The notes beneath the pieces were generated by a model. That model was not told where the DNA came from. It made no database searches and saw nothing but the letters and a program-made list of their open reading frames with translations. From assembly GCA_947461995.1 (NCBI GenBank), contig CANHNH010000001.1, forward strand, positions 78,913 to 130,366: 51,454 bases of DNA, read 5' to 3'. Positions 27,585-36,754 of this stretch are shown piece after piece. The position numbers were made by a program, and so were the translations under genes. The stretch comes from Candidatus Nanopelagicaceae bacterium. Its GTDB lineage: Bacteria > Actinomycetota > Actinomycetes > Nanopelagicales > Nanopelagicaceae. Numbering within the stretch: the first letter of the stretch is position 1; the number at the start of each line of letters is the position of its first letter.

Positions 27585-28326
27585 GGGATTTTTCAAAAAT
27601 TATTTCCATGTCATGATCTAGCGTGGCAACGTGATAACTATTGGTCAGTTCTACTCTTTCCTTATCCTTTGAACTTATCCCCTTAAGAATGATCTCTGTA
27701 TTAGATACCGGAAGCACGTGATCTTCGGTGCTGTGAAAGAGCAGAGTGGGAATCTCTACCTTGCTCAAATGTTCGCGAGTGATTTTGAGCATCTTTGTTA
27801 ACTCATAAATTCCAACAATCGGATTAGCATCATATGCGTATTCAGTGACATTCTTTCGCTTTATGTCATTGCCTACAGCTTTGCGCATTTTTTGAAATTT
27901 AGAGATTACTTTTGCCAGCGTCGGAGTGACAAGCGGAATATGAATCATCGGATTTACCAGAACAATTCCACTGATTTTTTCTTGATGGTTTTCGGTGGTG
28001 TAAAGAGTTAATCCTCCGCCCATAGACAAGCCAAATATGAATATTTTTGTGCATGTCTTTTGGAGTTCACGCAATTCGCTTTCAATCTTGCGCGGCCACT
28101 CTTCCCACTTCACATTATTGAGATCTTCAGGTTTCGTGCCATGGCCTGGCAAGCGCGGGACACGAATTGTGTAACCTTGTTGATGCATAAATTCTGCCCA
28201 CGGACGCATTGATGATGGCGATCCAGTAAATCCATGAATTAAAAGAATTCCGATTTCTTTTGTAGAGCCATTTCCTATTGCGGAAAAGTCTTCTAAATAA
28301 CCCGCAGGTGCGCCTTCTGTTCCCAT
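27559..28326 (-). CDS. Alpha/beta hydrolase (carboxylesterase / monoacylglycerol lipase-like)
   Basis: A 255-residue alpha/beta hydrolase. The oxyanion-hole region is LLIHGFTGSPSSMRPWAEFM, the nucleophile serine is in IFGLSMGGGLTLY, the acid is probably in FHSTEDHVLPVSN, and the catalytic histidine in SYHVATLDHDME. The RVPRLPGHGTKPEDLN stretch is typical of thermostable carboxylesterases and monoglyceride lipases. No signal peptide is seen, so it is cytoplasmic. TACTCT ends 7 bases before the ATG, pointing to a leaderless transcript. The 3' end overlaps the DUF4287 gene by 26 bases. Confidence 0.9.
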   Translation of the reverse strand: MGTEGAPAGYLEDFSAIGNGSTKEIGILLIHGFTGSPSSMRPWAEFMHQQGYTIRVPRLPGHGTKPEDLNNVKWEEWPRKIESELRELQKTCTKIFIFGLSMGGGLTLYTTENHQEKISGIVLVNPMIHIPLVTPTLAKVISKFQKMRKAVGNDIKRKNVTEYAYDANPIVGIYELTKMLKITREHLSKVEIPTLLFHSTEDHVLPVSNTEIILKGISSKDKERVELTNSYHVATLDHDMEIIFEKSLTFVKERS

Positions 28327-28333
28327 GCGCGAA

Positions 28334-28339
28334 AGAGTA
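28334..28339 (-). promoter_or_regulatory. Predicted -10 element for leaderless hydrolase
   Basis: TACTCT (minus strand) fits TANNNT and ends 7 bases before the ATG at 28326. It lies in the 22-base gap after trpD, implying that the hydrolase has its own promoter. Confidence 0.5.
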
Positions 28340-28348
28340 CGCCGTGAA

Positions 28349-29392
28349 TTAATTTGAGGCTATGTTTTGAGTCAGAGTTGACCAATCGGCAAGTAATTTG
28401 GTGGCTTTCCCAGAGTCAACAGCGTCAATTGCACGCTTCAATCCACTCGCTATTCGCTGATAAATGTCTGCTGAAATATCGCCTTCGAATGCTGCAATTG
28501 CAGCTGCGGCATTTAATAACACAGCATCGCGAGGTGCACCCAGCTCACCGCTAAAGATGGCTCTAGTAATGCGAGCATTTTCTGTTGAGTCTCCACCAAC
28601 GAGAGCGGAAATTGGTGCTGCAGATAAACCAAAATCTGTCGGCTCAATACGATCACTTGAAATTGTGCCACCACCTATGGATAAAACAGATGTTGTGGTT
28701 GCCAAAGTAATTTCATCTAATCCGTCATCGCCGCGAAAAACGAATCCATCAACACCTCGATCGCCAAGCACTTGTGCCATAACTAAATGCATCCGTTCAT
28801 TAGCAACGCCAATTGCCGCGGCTTGCGGTTTTGCTGGATTGGCAAGTGGTCCCAAAATATTAAAAACGGTTGGAACACCCAATTCTTTGCGGACCGCAGC
28901 CGCATTTTTCATAGCTGGATGAAACTTCTGAGCAAAACAAAAACCAATTCCTAACGCTTGCACTGTCTTTTCAACGCCAGCGCCCTCTAGGGAAATATTG
29001 ACACCCAGTGCTTCTAGAAGATCTGCAGCACCTGATTTTGAGGACGATGCTCTATTGCCGTGTTTGACTACCCGAGCGCCAGCGGCTGCAGCCACAATTG
29101 CAGCGGTTGTAGAGATATTTATCGTGTGCGCGCCATCGCCACCAGTACCGACGGTATCAACTGCTCTCTGAGCGATATTTATTGGAGCGCTGTGATTAAA
29201 CATCTCGGAAACAAAGGCGCCAACTTCATCTGAAGTTTCGCCTTTATTCTTTAGCGCTAAAAGAAACGCTGCTAGATCAGAATTCTCTGCACGTCCTTCA
29301 AGAATTTCGCGCATGAACCATTGCGCTTCTGAGATTGATAAATCCAGCCCAGATTCAAGTGATTCAACGGATGATTTCCAACTCGGATTCAT
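28349..29392 (-). CDS. trpD: Anthranilate phosphoribosyltransferase
   Basis: TrpD (347 residues) transfers the phosphoribosyl group of PRPP to anthranilate in tryptophan synthesis. The signature DTVGTGGDGAHTINISTTAA is present, followed by VKHGNRASSSKSGAADLLEA and LGPLANPAKPQAAAIGVANE. The N-terminal helical part begins MNPSWKSSVESLESG. Its location beside ctaE-qcrCAB is conserved in actinobacteria. No other trp gene is in the window. It follows the receiver-like gene by 20 bases, so the two may be cotranscribed. Confidence 0.95.
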   Translation of the reverse strand: MNPSWKSSVESLESGLDLSISEAQWFMREILEGRAENSDLAAFLLALKNKGETSDEVGAFVSEMFNHSAPINIAQRAVDTVGTGGDGAHTINISTTAAIVAAAAGARVVKHGNRASSSKSGAADLLEALGVNISLEGAGVEKTVQALGIGFCFAQKFHPAMKNAAAVRKELGVPTVFNILGPLANPAKPQAAAIGVANERMHLVMAQVLGDRGVDGFVFRGDDGLDEITLATTTSVLSIGGGTISSDRIEPTDFGLSAAPISALVGGDSTENARITRAIFSGELGAPRDAVLLNAAAAIAAFEGDISADIYQRIASGLKRAIDAVDSGKATKLLADWSTLTQNIASN

Positions 29393-29412
29393 GAGTGGGT
29401 TTTCTTATGTAT

Positions 29413-29853
29413 TTATGCCGAAGTCAGTGAACCGGTGCGCAATAAATCTGCAACGATACGAGCAAGCGTAAAAGGATCTATCGGATGAATAACTGAGGCT
29501 TCTACTTTTGACCATGCAGCAAGCCATGCGTCTTCTTTGCGACCAGTTATTGCAAGAACTGGTGGGCAGTTAAACACTTCATCTTTGAGCTGACGGGCAA
29601 TTCCAAGCCCACCTTCAGGAGTTGCTTCGCCATCGAGAATAAAAAGATCAATTTTGAAAGTTCCTTCTTGGGACTTGCGATCTATGTATTGACGTAGCGC
29701 TGCGCCGGTAGCGAATTCATGAACTTCGTGTTCAGGCAGATCTTCAGCCACGCGCTTTCCCAAAGCCAGAATTACAGCTGCTCGCACAGAAGTATCATCA
29801 GAATAGATAGCAATTTGCTTCTTCTTAAGCGATGTTCCGTGTGTTAAATCCAT
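29413..29853 (-). CDS. Receiver-like (pseudo-receiver) protein
   Basis: A 146-residue single-domain protein with the fold pattern of a response-regulator receiver. The acidic pair is D19-D20 in IAIYSDDTS, the phosphoacceptor equivalent is D74 in DLFILDGEATPEGG, and T103 is in VLAITGRKE. The conserved Lys of the usual KP motif is replaced: the site reads VIHPIDPF (121-128). There is no output domain and no kinase nearby. It may be a pseudo-receiver that signals by protein contact. TAAGAT ends 6 bases before the ATG, indicating a leaderless transcript that may include trpD. Confidence 0.75.
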   Translation of the reverse strand: MDLTHGTSLKKKQIAIYSDDTSVRAAVILALGKRVAEDLPEHEVHEFATGAALRQYIDRKSQEGTFKIDLFILDGEATPEGGLGIARQLKDEVFNCPPVLAITGRKEDAWLAAWSKVEASVIHPIDPFTLARIVADLLRTGSLTSA

Positions 29854-29859
29854 ACTCGT

Positions 29860-29865
29860 ATCTTA
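29860..29865 (-). promoter_or_regulatory. Predicted -10 element for leaderless receiver-like gene
   Basis: TAAGAT (minus strand) fits TANNNT and ends 6 bases before the ATG at 29853. It probably drives the receiver-like gene and trpD. Confidence 0.5.
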
Positions 29866-29913
29866 TTGTCTGGCAGACCATTTTTAGAGCAAGAATTAGT
29901 AGTGACCCGTTTC

Positions 29914-29949
29914 ACCTAGGAAAGGCGAAAATGCCTCGGGTAACTAGGT
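29914..29949 (+). promoter_or_regulatory. Possible structured leader upstream of ctaE
   Basis: Nested stems can be drawn: ACCTAG (29914-29919) with CTAGGT (29944-29949), and inside it AGGC/GCCT around GAAAAT. The internal loop holds CGGGTAA. Further G-rich sequence and a GGG/CCC pair lead up to the ctaE ATG. I do not recognise a known riboswitch. The 141-base gap contains no gene. Confidence 0.3.
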
Positions 29950-29994
29950 CCGTAGCGGTGGAAGTCGGAGAGGAATGCGGGAATAATCATCCCC

Positions 29995-30618
29995 ATGTCC
30001 ACTGCAGCCACAGCCCACAGAATCTCTCGCCCCAACCTGGTCGCCGTCGGAACCATTGTCTGGCTCTCTAGTGAACTAATGTTTTTCGCAGGATTATTCG
30101 CTATTTATTTCACAACGCGTGCAGTGCAAGGACCATCAATTTGGACAGAATCTGCACAATTATTGAACATTCCTTTTGCGGCAGCAAACACAACCGTTTT
30201 AGTTCTATCCTCAGTAACGTGTCAGTTCGGTGTATTTGCCGCCGAACGTTTTCAAAACAAAAGAACTGGTTCTTTTTTCCAAATAAGTAAATGGGGAATG
30301 CGTGAATGGTTCTCTTTAACATTCCTCATGGGCGCATTCTTCGTTGCAGGACAGATTTATGAGTACGCATCTCTTGTCACTGAAAGTTTGACACTTTCAT
30401 CTACTGCCTACGGATCAATCTTCTACATTGCTACTGGCTTTCACGGTCTGCATGTAACTGGCGGTTTGGTTGCATTTCTCATCGTTTTGCTTCGCGTGGC
30501 AAAGGCTCGACGATTCACACACTCACAAGCAACGACTGCGATTGTTGTTTCTTACTATTGGCACTTTGTAGATGTTGTATGGATCGCACTATTTTCGGCA
30601 ATTTACCTAATCAAATAA
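29995..30618 (+). CDS. ctaE: Cytochrome c oxidase subunit III
   Basis: Subunit III of the aa3 oxidase (207 residues). About five membrane helices are visible, fewer than the seven of proteobacterial forms and typical of actinobacteria. Conserved pieces are [20 protein letters not shown] and [17 protein letters not shown], and the end has [17 protein letters not shown]. It heads ctaE-qcrC-qcrA-qcrB, the standard actinobacterial arrangement that couples the oxidase and bc1 genes. The start lacks a clear ribosome-binding site; AATAAT ends 7 bases ahead but misses the first T of TANNNT. The start could be debated, though the first residues look right. Confidence 0.95.
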   Translation: MSTAATAHRISRPNLVAVGTIVWLSSELMFFAGLFAIYFTTRAVQGPSIWTESAQLLNIPFAAANTTVLVLSSVTCQFGVFAAERFQNKRTGSFFQISKWGMREWFSLTFLMGAFFVAGQIYEYASLVTESLTLSSTAYGSIFYIATGFHGLHVTGGLVAFLIVLLRVAKARRFTHSQATTAIVVSYYWHFVDVVWIALFSAIYLIK

Positions 30619-30644
30619 TATTTAAGATTACGAAAGGCATGTGA

Positions 30645-31436
30645 GTGAAGCGACTATCTAAGTACCGCAGACATCGTGCGGCTGCGCCTTTGCTGCTCAT
30701 CATTGCTTTGCTAGGTATAGGTACAACTTTTTCAGTTGCAAGTGCCACCCCAAATAAATCCGCATTGGCTTTAGCCCGTTCAGCAATAATCGAAGAAGGA
30801 AAACAAATATTTCTTAAAGGTTGTTCTTCTTGTCACGGACTCAACGCTGAAGGCGGAGCAATCGCTCCATCTTTAATTGGTGTTGGCGCCGCGTCTGTTG
30901 ATTTCCAAGTTGCAACTGGTCGCATGCCGATGGCAGATATGAGCACACAAGCAATGCGTAAAGCTCCCGTGTATTCCCCGCAGGAAGTAGCAGCACTTGC
31001 TGCCTACGTTGCATCCCTGGCACCTGGTCCAGCGATTCCTGGCGATGAATTGCTTAATTACGAACGCGATGGAAGCGTTGCTGATGGCGGAGAACTATTT
31101 AGAAATAATTGCGCGATGTGCCACAACTTTGCTGGCCAAGGTGGAGCTCTAACCCAAGGAAAGTACGCGCCAACAGTGATGGGTGTTGATCCCGTACATA
31201 TTTATGAAGCGATGATTACCGGTCCACAATCAATGCCAGTTTTCTCCGATAAAATTATTACACCTGAAGAAAAATTATCAATTATTAAATGGATAAAATC
31301 GGCAGAGGCAGAACCGGCACTAGGTGGCGCCTCCCTTGGTCGCGTAGGTCCTGTTACTGAAGGTTTGCTCGTGTGGACCCTTGGAATTGGAATATTAATT
31401 GGCATTGCAGTCTGGCTTGCAATGAAGGCGAGATAA
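30645..31436 (+). CDS. qcrC: Menaquinol-cytochrome c reductase diheme cytochrome c subunit
   Basis: QcrC (263 residues) carries electrons inside the bc1-aa3 supercomplex in place of a soluble cytochrome c. Two heme c sites are present, CSSCH at 60-64 and CAMCH at 157-161. An N-terminal membrane/signal segment (residues 14-34) and a C-terminal anchor (TLGIGILIGIAVWLAMKAR) hold it in the membrane. The start is GTG with AAAGG about 8 bases ahead. Seven bases separate it from qcrA. This diheme form is diagnostic for actinobacteria. Confidence 0.96.
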   Translation: MKRLSKYRRHRAAAPLLLIIALLGIGTTFSVASATPNKSALALARSAIIEEGKQIFLKGCSSCHGLNAEGGAIAPSLIGVGAASVDFQVATGRMPMADMSTQAMRKAPVYSPQEVAALAAYVASLAPGPAIPGDELLNYERDGSVADGGELFRNNCAMCHNFAGQGGALTQGKYAPTVMGVDPVHIYEAMITGPQSMPVFSDKIITPEEKLSIIKWIKSAEAEPALGGASLGRVGPVTEGLLVWTLGIGILIGIAVWLAMKAR

Positions 31437-31443
31437 GGAAAAC

Positions 31444-32439
31444 ATGGCACACGAAATCGAAGCGATTCAAGATCCTGGAATTCCGGCTCACGTTCATCGC
31501 AAGGCCGATAATGATCCTGCAGCAGCCAAGCAAGCAGAACGCCAAGTAGCCATTCTCTTTTTATTATCAGCCCTTGGAACGATTCTTTTCATAGTTTCAT
31601 ACGTTGCAATTCCAGAAGATATTTTTGTTTTCATTCCTGTCATGGGAAATACGAATGCGCATCAGTTGTTTTTGGGGTTGGGTCTAGCTTTTTCTCTATT
31701 TTTTATCGGCATGGGTGCGATTCATTGGGCTAAAACTCTTATGCCAGATGAAGAAGTAACTGTGCAGCGTCACGAATTCAGATCTGCCGATGAAGATCGA
31801 GATGCACTTGTTGCAACCGCTAAAGAAGGTGCAGCTGCTGCAGGCCTTGGTCGCCGTTCTTTAATTAAGCGCTCTCTTGGTTTATCCCTTGGCTTAGTTG
31901 GTTTATCCCCCCTTCTTTTGTTGCGCGACTTAGGCCCTCTTCCAGGAGATTCACTCTCAAAGACAAGTTGGAAAGCCGGTACTCGACTTGTAACTGATCC
32001 AGGTGATCGCCCAATTAAGCCAGAAGATCTAGAAGTCGGTGCAGTTGCTCAAGTTCTGCCTGCCATGATTCCAGGACAAGATCACCGAGCCTTGAGTGAC
32101 ATCGGAAAAGACGCTGTGCTACTAATTCGTTTGCGTCCAGAAGAATTTAATTTGGATGCAGAACGTTTGTCATGGACGCATGAAGGAATCATTGCCTTTT
32201 CTAAAATATGTTCTCATATGGGATGTGCTGTTGCGCTCTATGAACAACAGACCAAACATCTGCTCTGTCCATGTCACCAATCAACATTTGATGTGACGCG
32301 CGCGGCAAAGGTTTTATTTGGACCTGCAGCCCGACCACTTCCTCAATTAGCATTAGCCCTGGATTCAGAGGGTTATCTTGTTGCAAAACAATCATTTTCC
32401 GAACCAGTAGGACCTAGTTTTTGGGAGCGCTCATCATGA
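31444..32439 (+). CDS. qcrA: Menaquinol-cytochrome c reductase Rieske iron-sulfur subunit
   Basis: The Rieske subunit (331 residues) has three membrane helices before the iron-sulfur domain, as in other actinobacteria. The 2Fe-2S ligands are C256 and H258 in CSHMGC, and C275 and H278 in CPCHQS, with disulfide cysteines C261 and C277. The region between helices contains GLGRRSLIKRSLGLSLG, a twin-arginine-like pattern just before the third helix, consistent with Tat export of the folded cluster domain. It is followed by qcrB with an ATGA overlap. Confidence 0.96.
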   Translation: MAHEIEAIQDPGIPAHVHRKADNDPAAAKQAERQVAILFLLSALGTILFIVSYVAIPEDIFVFIPVMGNTNAHQLFLGLGLAFSLFFIGMGAIHWAKTLMPDEEVTVQRHEFRSADEDRDALVATAKEGAAAAGLGRRSLIKRSLGLSLGLVGLSPLLLLRDLGPLPGDSLSKTSWKAGTRLVTDPGDRPIKPEDLEVGAVAQVLPAMIPGQDHRALSDIGKDAVLLIRLRPEEFNLDAERLSWTHEGIIAFSKICSHMGCAVALYEQQTKHLLCPCHQSTFDVTRAAKVLFGPAARPLPQLALALDSEGYLVAKQSFSEPVGPSFWERSS

Positions 32440-34022
32440 CCGCACGTGAACGTATTGCAGGCAACGTTGCTAATTATGTAGATGAGCGAACAGGCGCTGC
32501 GGCTTGGATGAAGAAAAACCTCAATAAGGTTTTCCCAGATCACTGGTCATTCTTGCTAGGCGAAATTGCACTGTACTCATTTATTATTTTGTTGCTCTCT
32601 GGAACATTCTTAACATTCTGGTTTGATCCATCGCAGCGCGAAGTTGTTTATGAAGGTGCATACCAACCTCTTTCTGGCTTGAAGATGTCAGCGGCGTACG
32701 CGTCTACTCTGCACATTTCATTTGAAGTTCGTGGTGGCTTGCTCATGCGTCAGATTCACCACTGGGCAGCACTTTTCTTTATGGTTGCAATTGTTGTTCA
32801 CTTATTGCGTGTGTACTTCACTGGTGCTTTCCGCAAGCCACGCGAATTTAACTGGATCATCGGCGTTGGTCTACTAACACTCGGAATTGTTGAAGGTTTC
32901 CTTGGCTACTCACTGCCTGATGACTTGCTATCAGGTACCGGAATCCGAATCGCCGAAGCCATCATTCAAGCCGTTCCTGTTGTCGGTACCTATATAGCTT
33001 TCTTTGCTTTCGGCGGAGCATTTCCCGGCGAAGCTTTCATTCCGCGAATTTTCACAGTGCACGTTCTCTTGCTTCCTGGAATTTTCTTAGCGTTAATCAC
33101 AGTGCACTTAATGTTGGTCTGGTATCAGAAGCATACCCAGTACCCAGGTCCAGGGCGCACAGAGAAAAATGTGGTTGGTTATCCTCTATTTCCTGTGTAC
33201 ATGGCTAAAGCTGGAGGCTTCTTCTTTATTGTCTTTGGTGTCACAACTTTTATTGCAGCCGTTGCATCTATTAACCCAATTTGGTTATACGGTCCCTATA
33301 CGCCCGGGCAGATTTCTGCAGGATCGCAACCCGATTGGTATATGGGTTGGCTAGATGGTTTAGTTCGAATGGCTCCTCCACTCGAAACACACGCTTTTGG
33401 ACACACTATTTCTTGGAACATTCTTATTCCTGGTCTAATTGTTCCGGGCATCATGTTCACTGGATTAGCTCTGTATCCATTTATCGAAAGTTGGATAACC
33501 GGAGATAAGCGCGAGCATCACTTACTCGATCGTCCGCGAAACGTTCCGAATCGAACAGCAATTGGTGCAATGGCACTAACTTTCACTTTGATTGCCCTGA
33601 TTAATGGCGGAAATGACATCATCGCTCAGCAATTCCACTTAAGCATTAACCAAATCATGTGGTTTAGCCGCATCGGCATACTTGTGTTGCCACCTATTGC
33701 TTTTGTTATCACCAAACGAATCTGTATTTCACTTCAACGTGCAGACCGAGAGCTTGTATTACACGGTAAAGAAACTGGTCGTTTGGTCAGATTGCCTCAT
33801 GGTGAATTTGTTGAAGTTCATGAAGAGATATCACCAGAGAAAAAATGGCTACTTACTTCTCATGAACAAAGTGGAGCCCTAGAATTGCCTGAAATCGATA
33901 AAGCGGGCGTACGTCGCACAGATGCAATACGTAACAAACTTCGTTCACGCATGAGTCAAGCGAATGCAGAAGTAGCGCCTAAGGTTTCTGTGCAGGATCT
34001 CAAGGAGATTGAGCACCACTAA
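32436..34022 (+). CDS. qcrB: Menaquinol-cytochrome c reductase cytochrome b subunit
   Basis: QcrB (528 residues) holds the two b hemes and the quinol sites. Heme-ligand regions are RQIHHWAALFFMVAIVVHLL and FTVHVLLLPGIFLALITVHL. The quinol-site motif is PDWYMGW, the PDWY variant of the usual PEWY. LPDDLLSGTGIRIAEAIIQ is also conserved. A long cytoplasmic C-terminal tail, from about residue 420, is characteristic of actinobacteria. I chose the ATG at 32436, which overlaps the qcrA stop as ATGA, over a TTG at 32421. The 3' end overlaps the convergent UbiA gene by 4 bases. Confidence 0.96.
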   Translation: MTARERIAGNVANYVDERTGAAAWMKKNLNKVFPDHWSFLLGEIALYSFIILLLSGTFLTFWFDPSQREVVYEGAYQPLSGLKMSAAYASTLHISFEVRGGLLMRQIHHWAALFFMVAIVVHLLRVYFTGAFRKPREFNWIIGVGLLTLGIVEGFLGYSLPDDLLSGTGIRIAEAIIQAVPVVGTYIAFFAFGGAFPGEAFIPRIFTVHVLLLPGIFLALITVHLMLVWYQKHTQYPGPGRTEKNVVGYPLFPVYMAKAGGFFFIVFGVTTFIAAVASINPIWLYGPYTPGQISAGSQPDWYMGWLDGLVRMAPPLETHAFGHTISWNILIPGLIVPGIMFTGLALYPFIESWITGDKREHHLLDRPRNVPNRTAIGAMALTFTLIALINGGNDIIAQQFHLSINQIMWFSRIGILVLPPIAFVITKRICISLQRADRELVLHGKETGRLVRLPHGEFVEVHEEISPEKKWLLTSHEQSGALELPEIDKAGVRRTDAIRNKLRSRMSQANAEVAPKVSVQDLKEIEHH

Positions 34023-34660
34023 TAAATTATTATTGCGGCAATAGCAATTAACGCTGCTGCAGTAGCAATGGATCCACTCTTGCCAACTCTTTGGGGTAAG
34101 CCTCTAATAGCGCTCTCGCGGTCTTGATCCATGTCTTTAATCACGTTAATAAAATGTGCTGCGCAACCCAGAATCGCACCTCCAAGCCACATCCACAGAG
34201 GTGGTGTGATTGATTTAGAGATAGCAATACATGAAGGCAACACTGCAAATGCAACTGCGTATGGAAGCGGTGAGAGTACATTAAATTTAAAATAGAAGTT
34301 ATAGGCAACACCACATCCAATGCCCAGCCAGTAAAGCAAGCCACCTTTAAAACCTAAAGGACCCAAGAGGTTTGCCACAAAAGAAAATGGCACCATAAAA
34401 ATCAACCATTTGCGTAAATATGCTTTTGTTATTAATCCAGAAACCAGTGGTTTATTGCTGCGCCCATGGCGTTGGTCATCTGTAAAGTCATAGAGATCAT
34501 TACTCCAGCCAACAACTAGTTGTCCTGTGAAAACGGTGAAAGCAATTACGTATGCCGGGCCTTCCCACCAATAACGCACTCCAAAAGCGAAAGCGATGCT
34601 TGTAACGATTAATGTGGGTATGAAATGCGAGGCCTGTAAAAGCCCACGAAATTTCTTCAT
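34019..34660 (-). CDS. UbiA-family prenyltransferase
   Basis: An integral membrane prenyltransferase of 213 residues, shorter than most UbiA enzymes (near 280-300). The first Asp-rich motif is VGWSNDLYDFTDDQRHGRSN, followed by KPLVSG, and the second is INVIKDMDQDRESAIRG. About seven helices are present. The substrate is unknown: it does not show the heme O synthase motif N-x3-D-x-D-x-D clearly, nor the standard MenA pattern. It lies downstream of ctaF, 25 bases after it, so it is likely cotranscribed with ctaC-ctaD-ctaF. A role in quinone or heme A supply is tempting but unproven. Confidence 0.82.
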   Translation of the reverse strand: MKKFRGLLQASHFIPTLIVTSIAFAFGVRYWWEGPAYVIAFTVFTGQLVVGWSNDLYDFTDDQRHGRSNKPLVSGLITKAYLRKWLIFMVPFSFVANLLGPLGFKGGLLYWLGIGCGVAYNFYFKFNVLSPLPYAVAFAVLPSCIAISKSITPPLWMWLGGAILGCAAHFINVIKDMDQDRESAIRGLPQRVGKSGSIATAAALIAIAAIIIY

Positions 34661-34685
34661 GATTTCTTAACTGCGAAGTTACTAA

Positions 34686-35090
34686 TTAATGATTTGAAGA
34701 AGTTAAAGGTTTTTCATACTCGGTAACCCAGCCAATTACACAAATAATCAAACTACTCACTGCGATTAACGTGAACCACCAACCGATTATTAAACCTAAA
34801 CCAGTTGCCAGTGCCGATAATCCAGTTGGCAATGGCCACCATGAATGAGGGCTAAAAAATCCTAACTCGCCAGCACCGTCGGAAATCTCTGCCGTTATAT
34901 TGTCTTCTGGAAGTGTTGAACCGATTCGTTTTTGTGTAAACCACACATAGAAACCAATCATGCCGGCAAGACCTGCAGATAGCATCAAGCCGGTAATACC
35001 AAGTGCTTCACCATCTACTTGCCAATAAACAATGGTGATAATTACGTAAAATATTGATAACCCAGCAAAGAGCATCCAATTTGTTTTCAT
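34686..35090 (-). CDS. ctaF: Cytochrome c oxidase subunit IV (actinobacterial)
   Basis: CtaF (134 residues) is the small fourth subunit of the actinobacterial aa3 oxidase. Four membrane segments are visible, two near the N-terminus (WMLFAGLSIFYVIITIVYW and the next) and two near the C-terminus. PHSWWPLPTGLSALATGLGL, between the halves, is the most conserved element in the family. It follows ctaD by 5 bases. The assignment rests on this motif together with position. Confidence 0.93.
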   Translation of the reverse strand: MKTNWMLFAGLSIFYVIITIVYWQVDGEALGITGLMLSAGLAGMIGFYVWFTQKRIGSTLPEDNITAEISDGAGELGFFSPHSWWPLPTGLSALATGLGLIIGWWFTLIAVSSLIICVIGWVTEYEKPLTSSNH

Positions 35091-35095
35091 AAAAC

Positions 35096-36754
35096 TTAGT
35101 GCCCTTCGGTTTTGATGTGTGGGTGGTGTAAATCAAAAGCTGGGCGCTCACTTGATATGCGCGGCATAGATGTGAAGTTGTGCCGAGGTGGCGGACACGA
35201 TGTTGCCCATTCAAGAGATGAGCCGTAACCCCATGGATCATCAACACCTACAAGTGGACTTTTACGTGTAATCCATACGTTTACAAAGAATGGAATCATG
35301 GAAAGCGCCAAGAGGAATGAACCGATTGTTGAAACTGTGTTCATAAATGTGAAGCCATCGGTTGGCAAGTAATCCGCGTAACGACGAGGGAATCCTTTTA
35401 TGCCAAGCCAATGCTGGATTAAAAATGTTAGGTGGAAACCAAAAAAGAGAGTCCAGAAGTGGATTTTGCCTAGGCGCTCGTTGAGCATACGGCCTGTCAT
35501 CTTTGGCCACCAGAAATAGAATCCAGCGAACATAGCAAAAACCACAGTTCCAAAGAGAACATAGTGGAAGTGTGCGACTACAAAGTAGGAAGCTGAGACT
35601 GCAAAATCAAGTGGTGGCGAAGCCAAAATAATTCCTGTAAGCCCGCCGAATAAGAATGTTACGAGAAAGCCCATAACCCAGAGCATCGGTGTTTCAAATG
35701 TAACGTGGCCGCGCCACATTGTGCCAATCCAGTTAAAGAATTTCACGCCAGTAGGAACACCAATTAAGAAAGTCATAAACGAGAAGAACGGAAGCAACAC
35801 TTGTCCGCTAGCAAACATATGGTGCGCCCAAACAGAGACTGATAAGGCTGCGATTGCAATCGTTGCGGCGATTAATCCCTTGTAACCAAAGATTGGCTTG
35901 CGACTAAATACAGGCAAAATTTCCGTTGCAATTCCGAAGAACGGTAGCGCCAAGATGTACACCTCAGGGTGTCCAAAGAACCAGAACAGATGTTGCCAGA
36001 GCATTGCTCCGCCATTAGCTGGATCAAATAAGTGCGTTCCGTATAAGCGATCTGACTCAAGTCCTAAGAAAGCTACGGCCAAAGGAGGAAATGCTAGTAA
36101 AACAAGGATGGATGTGAGCAAAACGTTCCAAGAAAAAATCGACATACGAAACATCGTCATCCCGGGAGCACGCATTGTAAAAATTGTTGTAATGAAATTT
36201 ACAGCGCCCAAAATTGTTCCGATACCACCGATGGCTAACCCAACGATCCAGAGATCCGCGCCAATTCCTGGTGAATATGTTGAACTAGAAAGTGGAGCGT
36301 AAGCGGTCCAACCAAAGGATGCGGCGCCGCCCGGAGTTAAAAATCCTGCAAAGACCATAATTCCAGAGAAAAGATAGAGCCAATAAGAAAGCATATTTAA
36401 ACGAGGAAAAGCCACATCTGCTGCGCCAATTTGCAGAGGCATAATTACGTTCGCAAATCCAACAAAGAGCGGAGTTGCAAAGAGCAATAACATAATCGTT
36501 CCGTGCATTGTAAAGATTTGGTTGTACTGCTCATTGCTTAAAAATTGCAACCCTGGGCGAGCTAATTCTGAACGAAGGAGCAGTGCCAAGAAGCCACCAA
36601 TTAAGAACCATGCAAAAGTAGTGATGAGATACATGTAGCCAATACGTTTGTGATCCGTAGTTGTAACCCACTTAACGAATGCGTTTCCCTTGCGCGTTGG
36701 CTTTATGCCTTCTGTCGGAAGTTTTAGCGCCGGGCGTTCTGCGTAAGTTGTCAT
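35096..36754 (-). CDS. ctaD: Cytochrome c oxidase subunit I
   Basis: The catalytic subunit (552 residues) carries heme a, heme a3 and CuB. Twelve membrane helices are predicted. Key parts are [14 protein letters not shown] (heme a His), [14 protein letters not shown] with the CuB His and cross-linked Tyr region, [11 protein letters not shown] with the two CuB histidines, and [15 protein letters not shown] with the heme a3 and heme a histidines. The GHPEVYI motif indicates an A-type oxidase with a normal proton channel. It overlaps ctaC by 4 bases (ATGA). In mycobacteria ctaD lies elsewhere; here it is in the cluster. Confidence 0.97.
   Translation of the reverse strand: MTTYAERPALKLPTEGIKPTRKGNAFVKWVTTTDHKRIGYMYLITTFAWFLIGGFLALLLRSELARPGLQFLSNEQYNQIFTMHGTIMLLLFATPLFVGFANVIMPLQIGAADVAFPRLNMLSYWLYLFSGIMVFAGFLTPGGAASFGWTAYAPLSSSTYSPGIGADLWIVGLAIGGIGTILGAVNFITTIFTMRAPGMTMFRMSIFSWNVLLTSILVLLAFPPLAVAFLGLESDRLYGTHLFDPANGGAMLWQHLFWFFGHPEVYILALPFFGIATEILPVFSRKPIFGYKGLIAATIAIAALSVSVWAHHMFASGQVLLPFFSFMTFLIGVPTGVKFFNWIGTMWRGHVTFETPMLWVMGFLVTFLFGGLTGIILASPPLDFAVSASYFVVAHFHYVLFGTVVFAMFAGFYFWWPKMTGRMLNERLGKIHFWTLFFGFHLTFLIQHWLGIKGFPRRYADYLPTDGFTFMNTVSTIGSFLLALSMIPFFVNVWITRKSPLVGVDDPWGYGSSLEWATSCPPPRHNFTSMPRISSERPAFDLHHPHIKTEGH

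Noticed and set aside
25818-28326. Mobile element or prophage at the tRNA cluster
   Set aside because: No integrase, transposase or phage gene is present; only the tRNA-like remnant hints at insertion.
29910-29994. c-di-GMP, cobalamin or glycine riboswitch before ctaE
   Set aside because: Short resemblances such as GTAGCGG are not backed by the conserved core of any of these classes.
34019-34660. UbiA gene called as heme O synthase (ctaB)
   Set aside because: The protein is too short and its first Asp motif does not follow the heme O synthase pattern; position alone is not enough.
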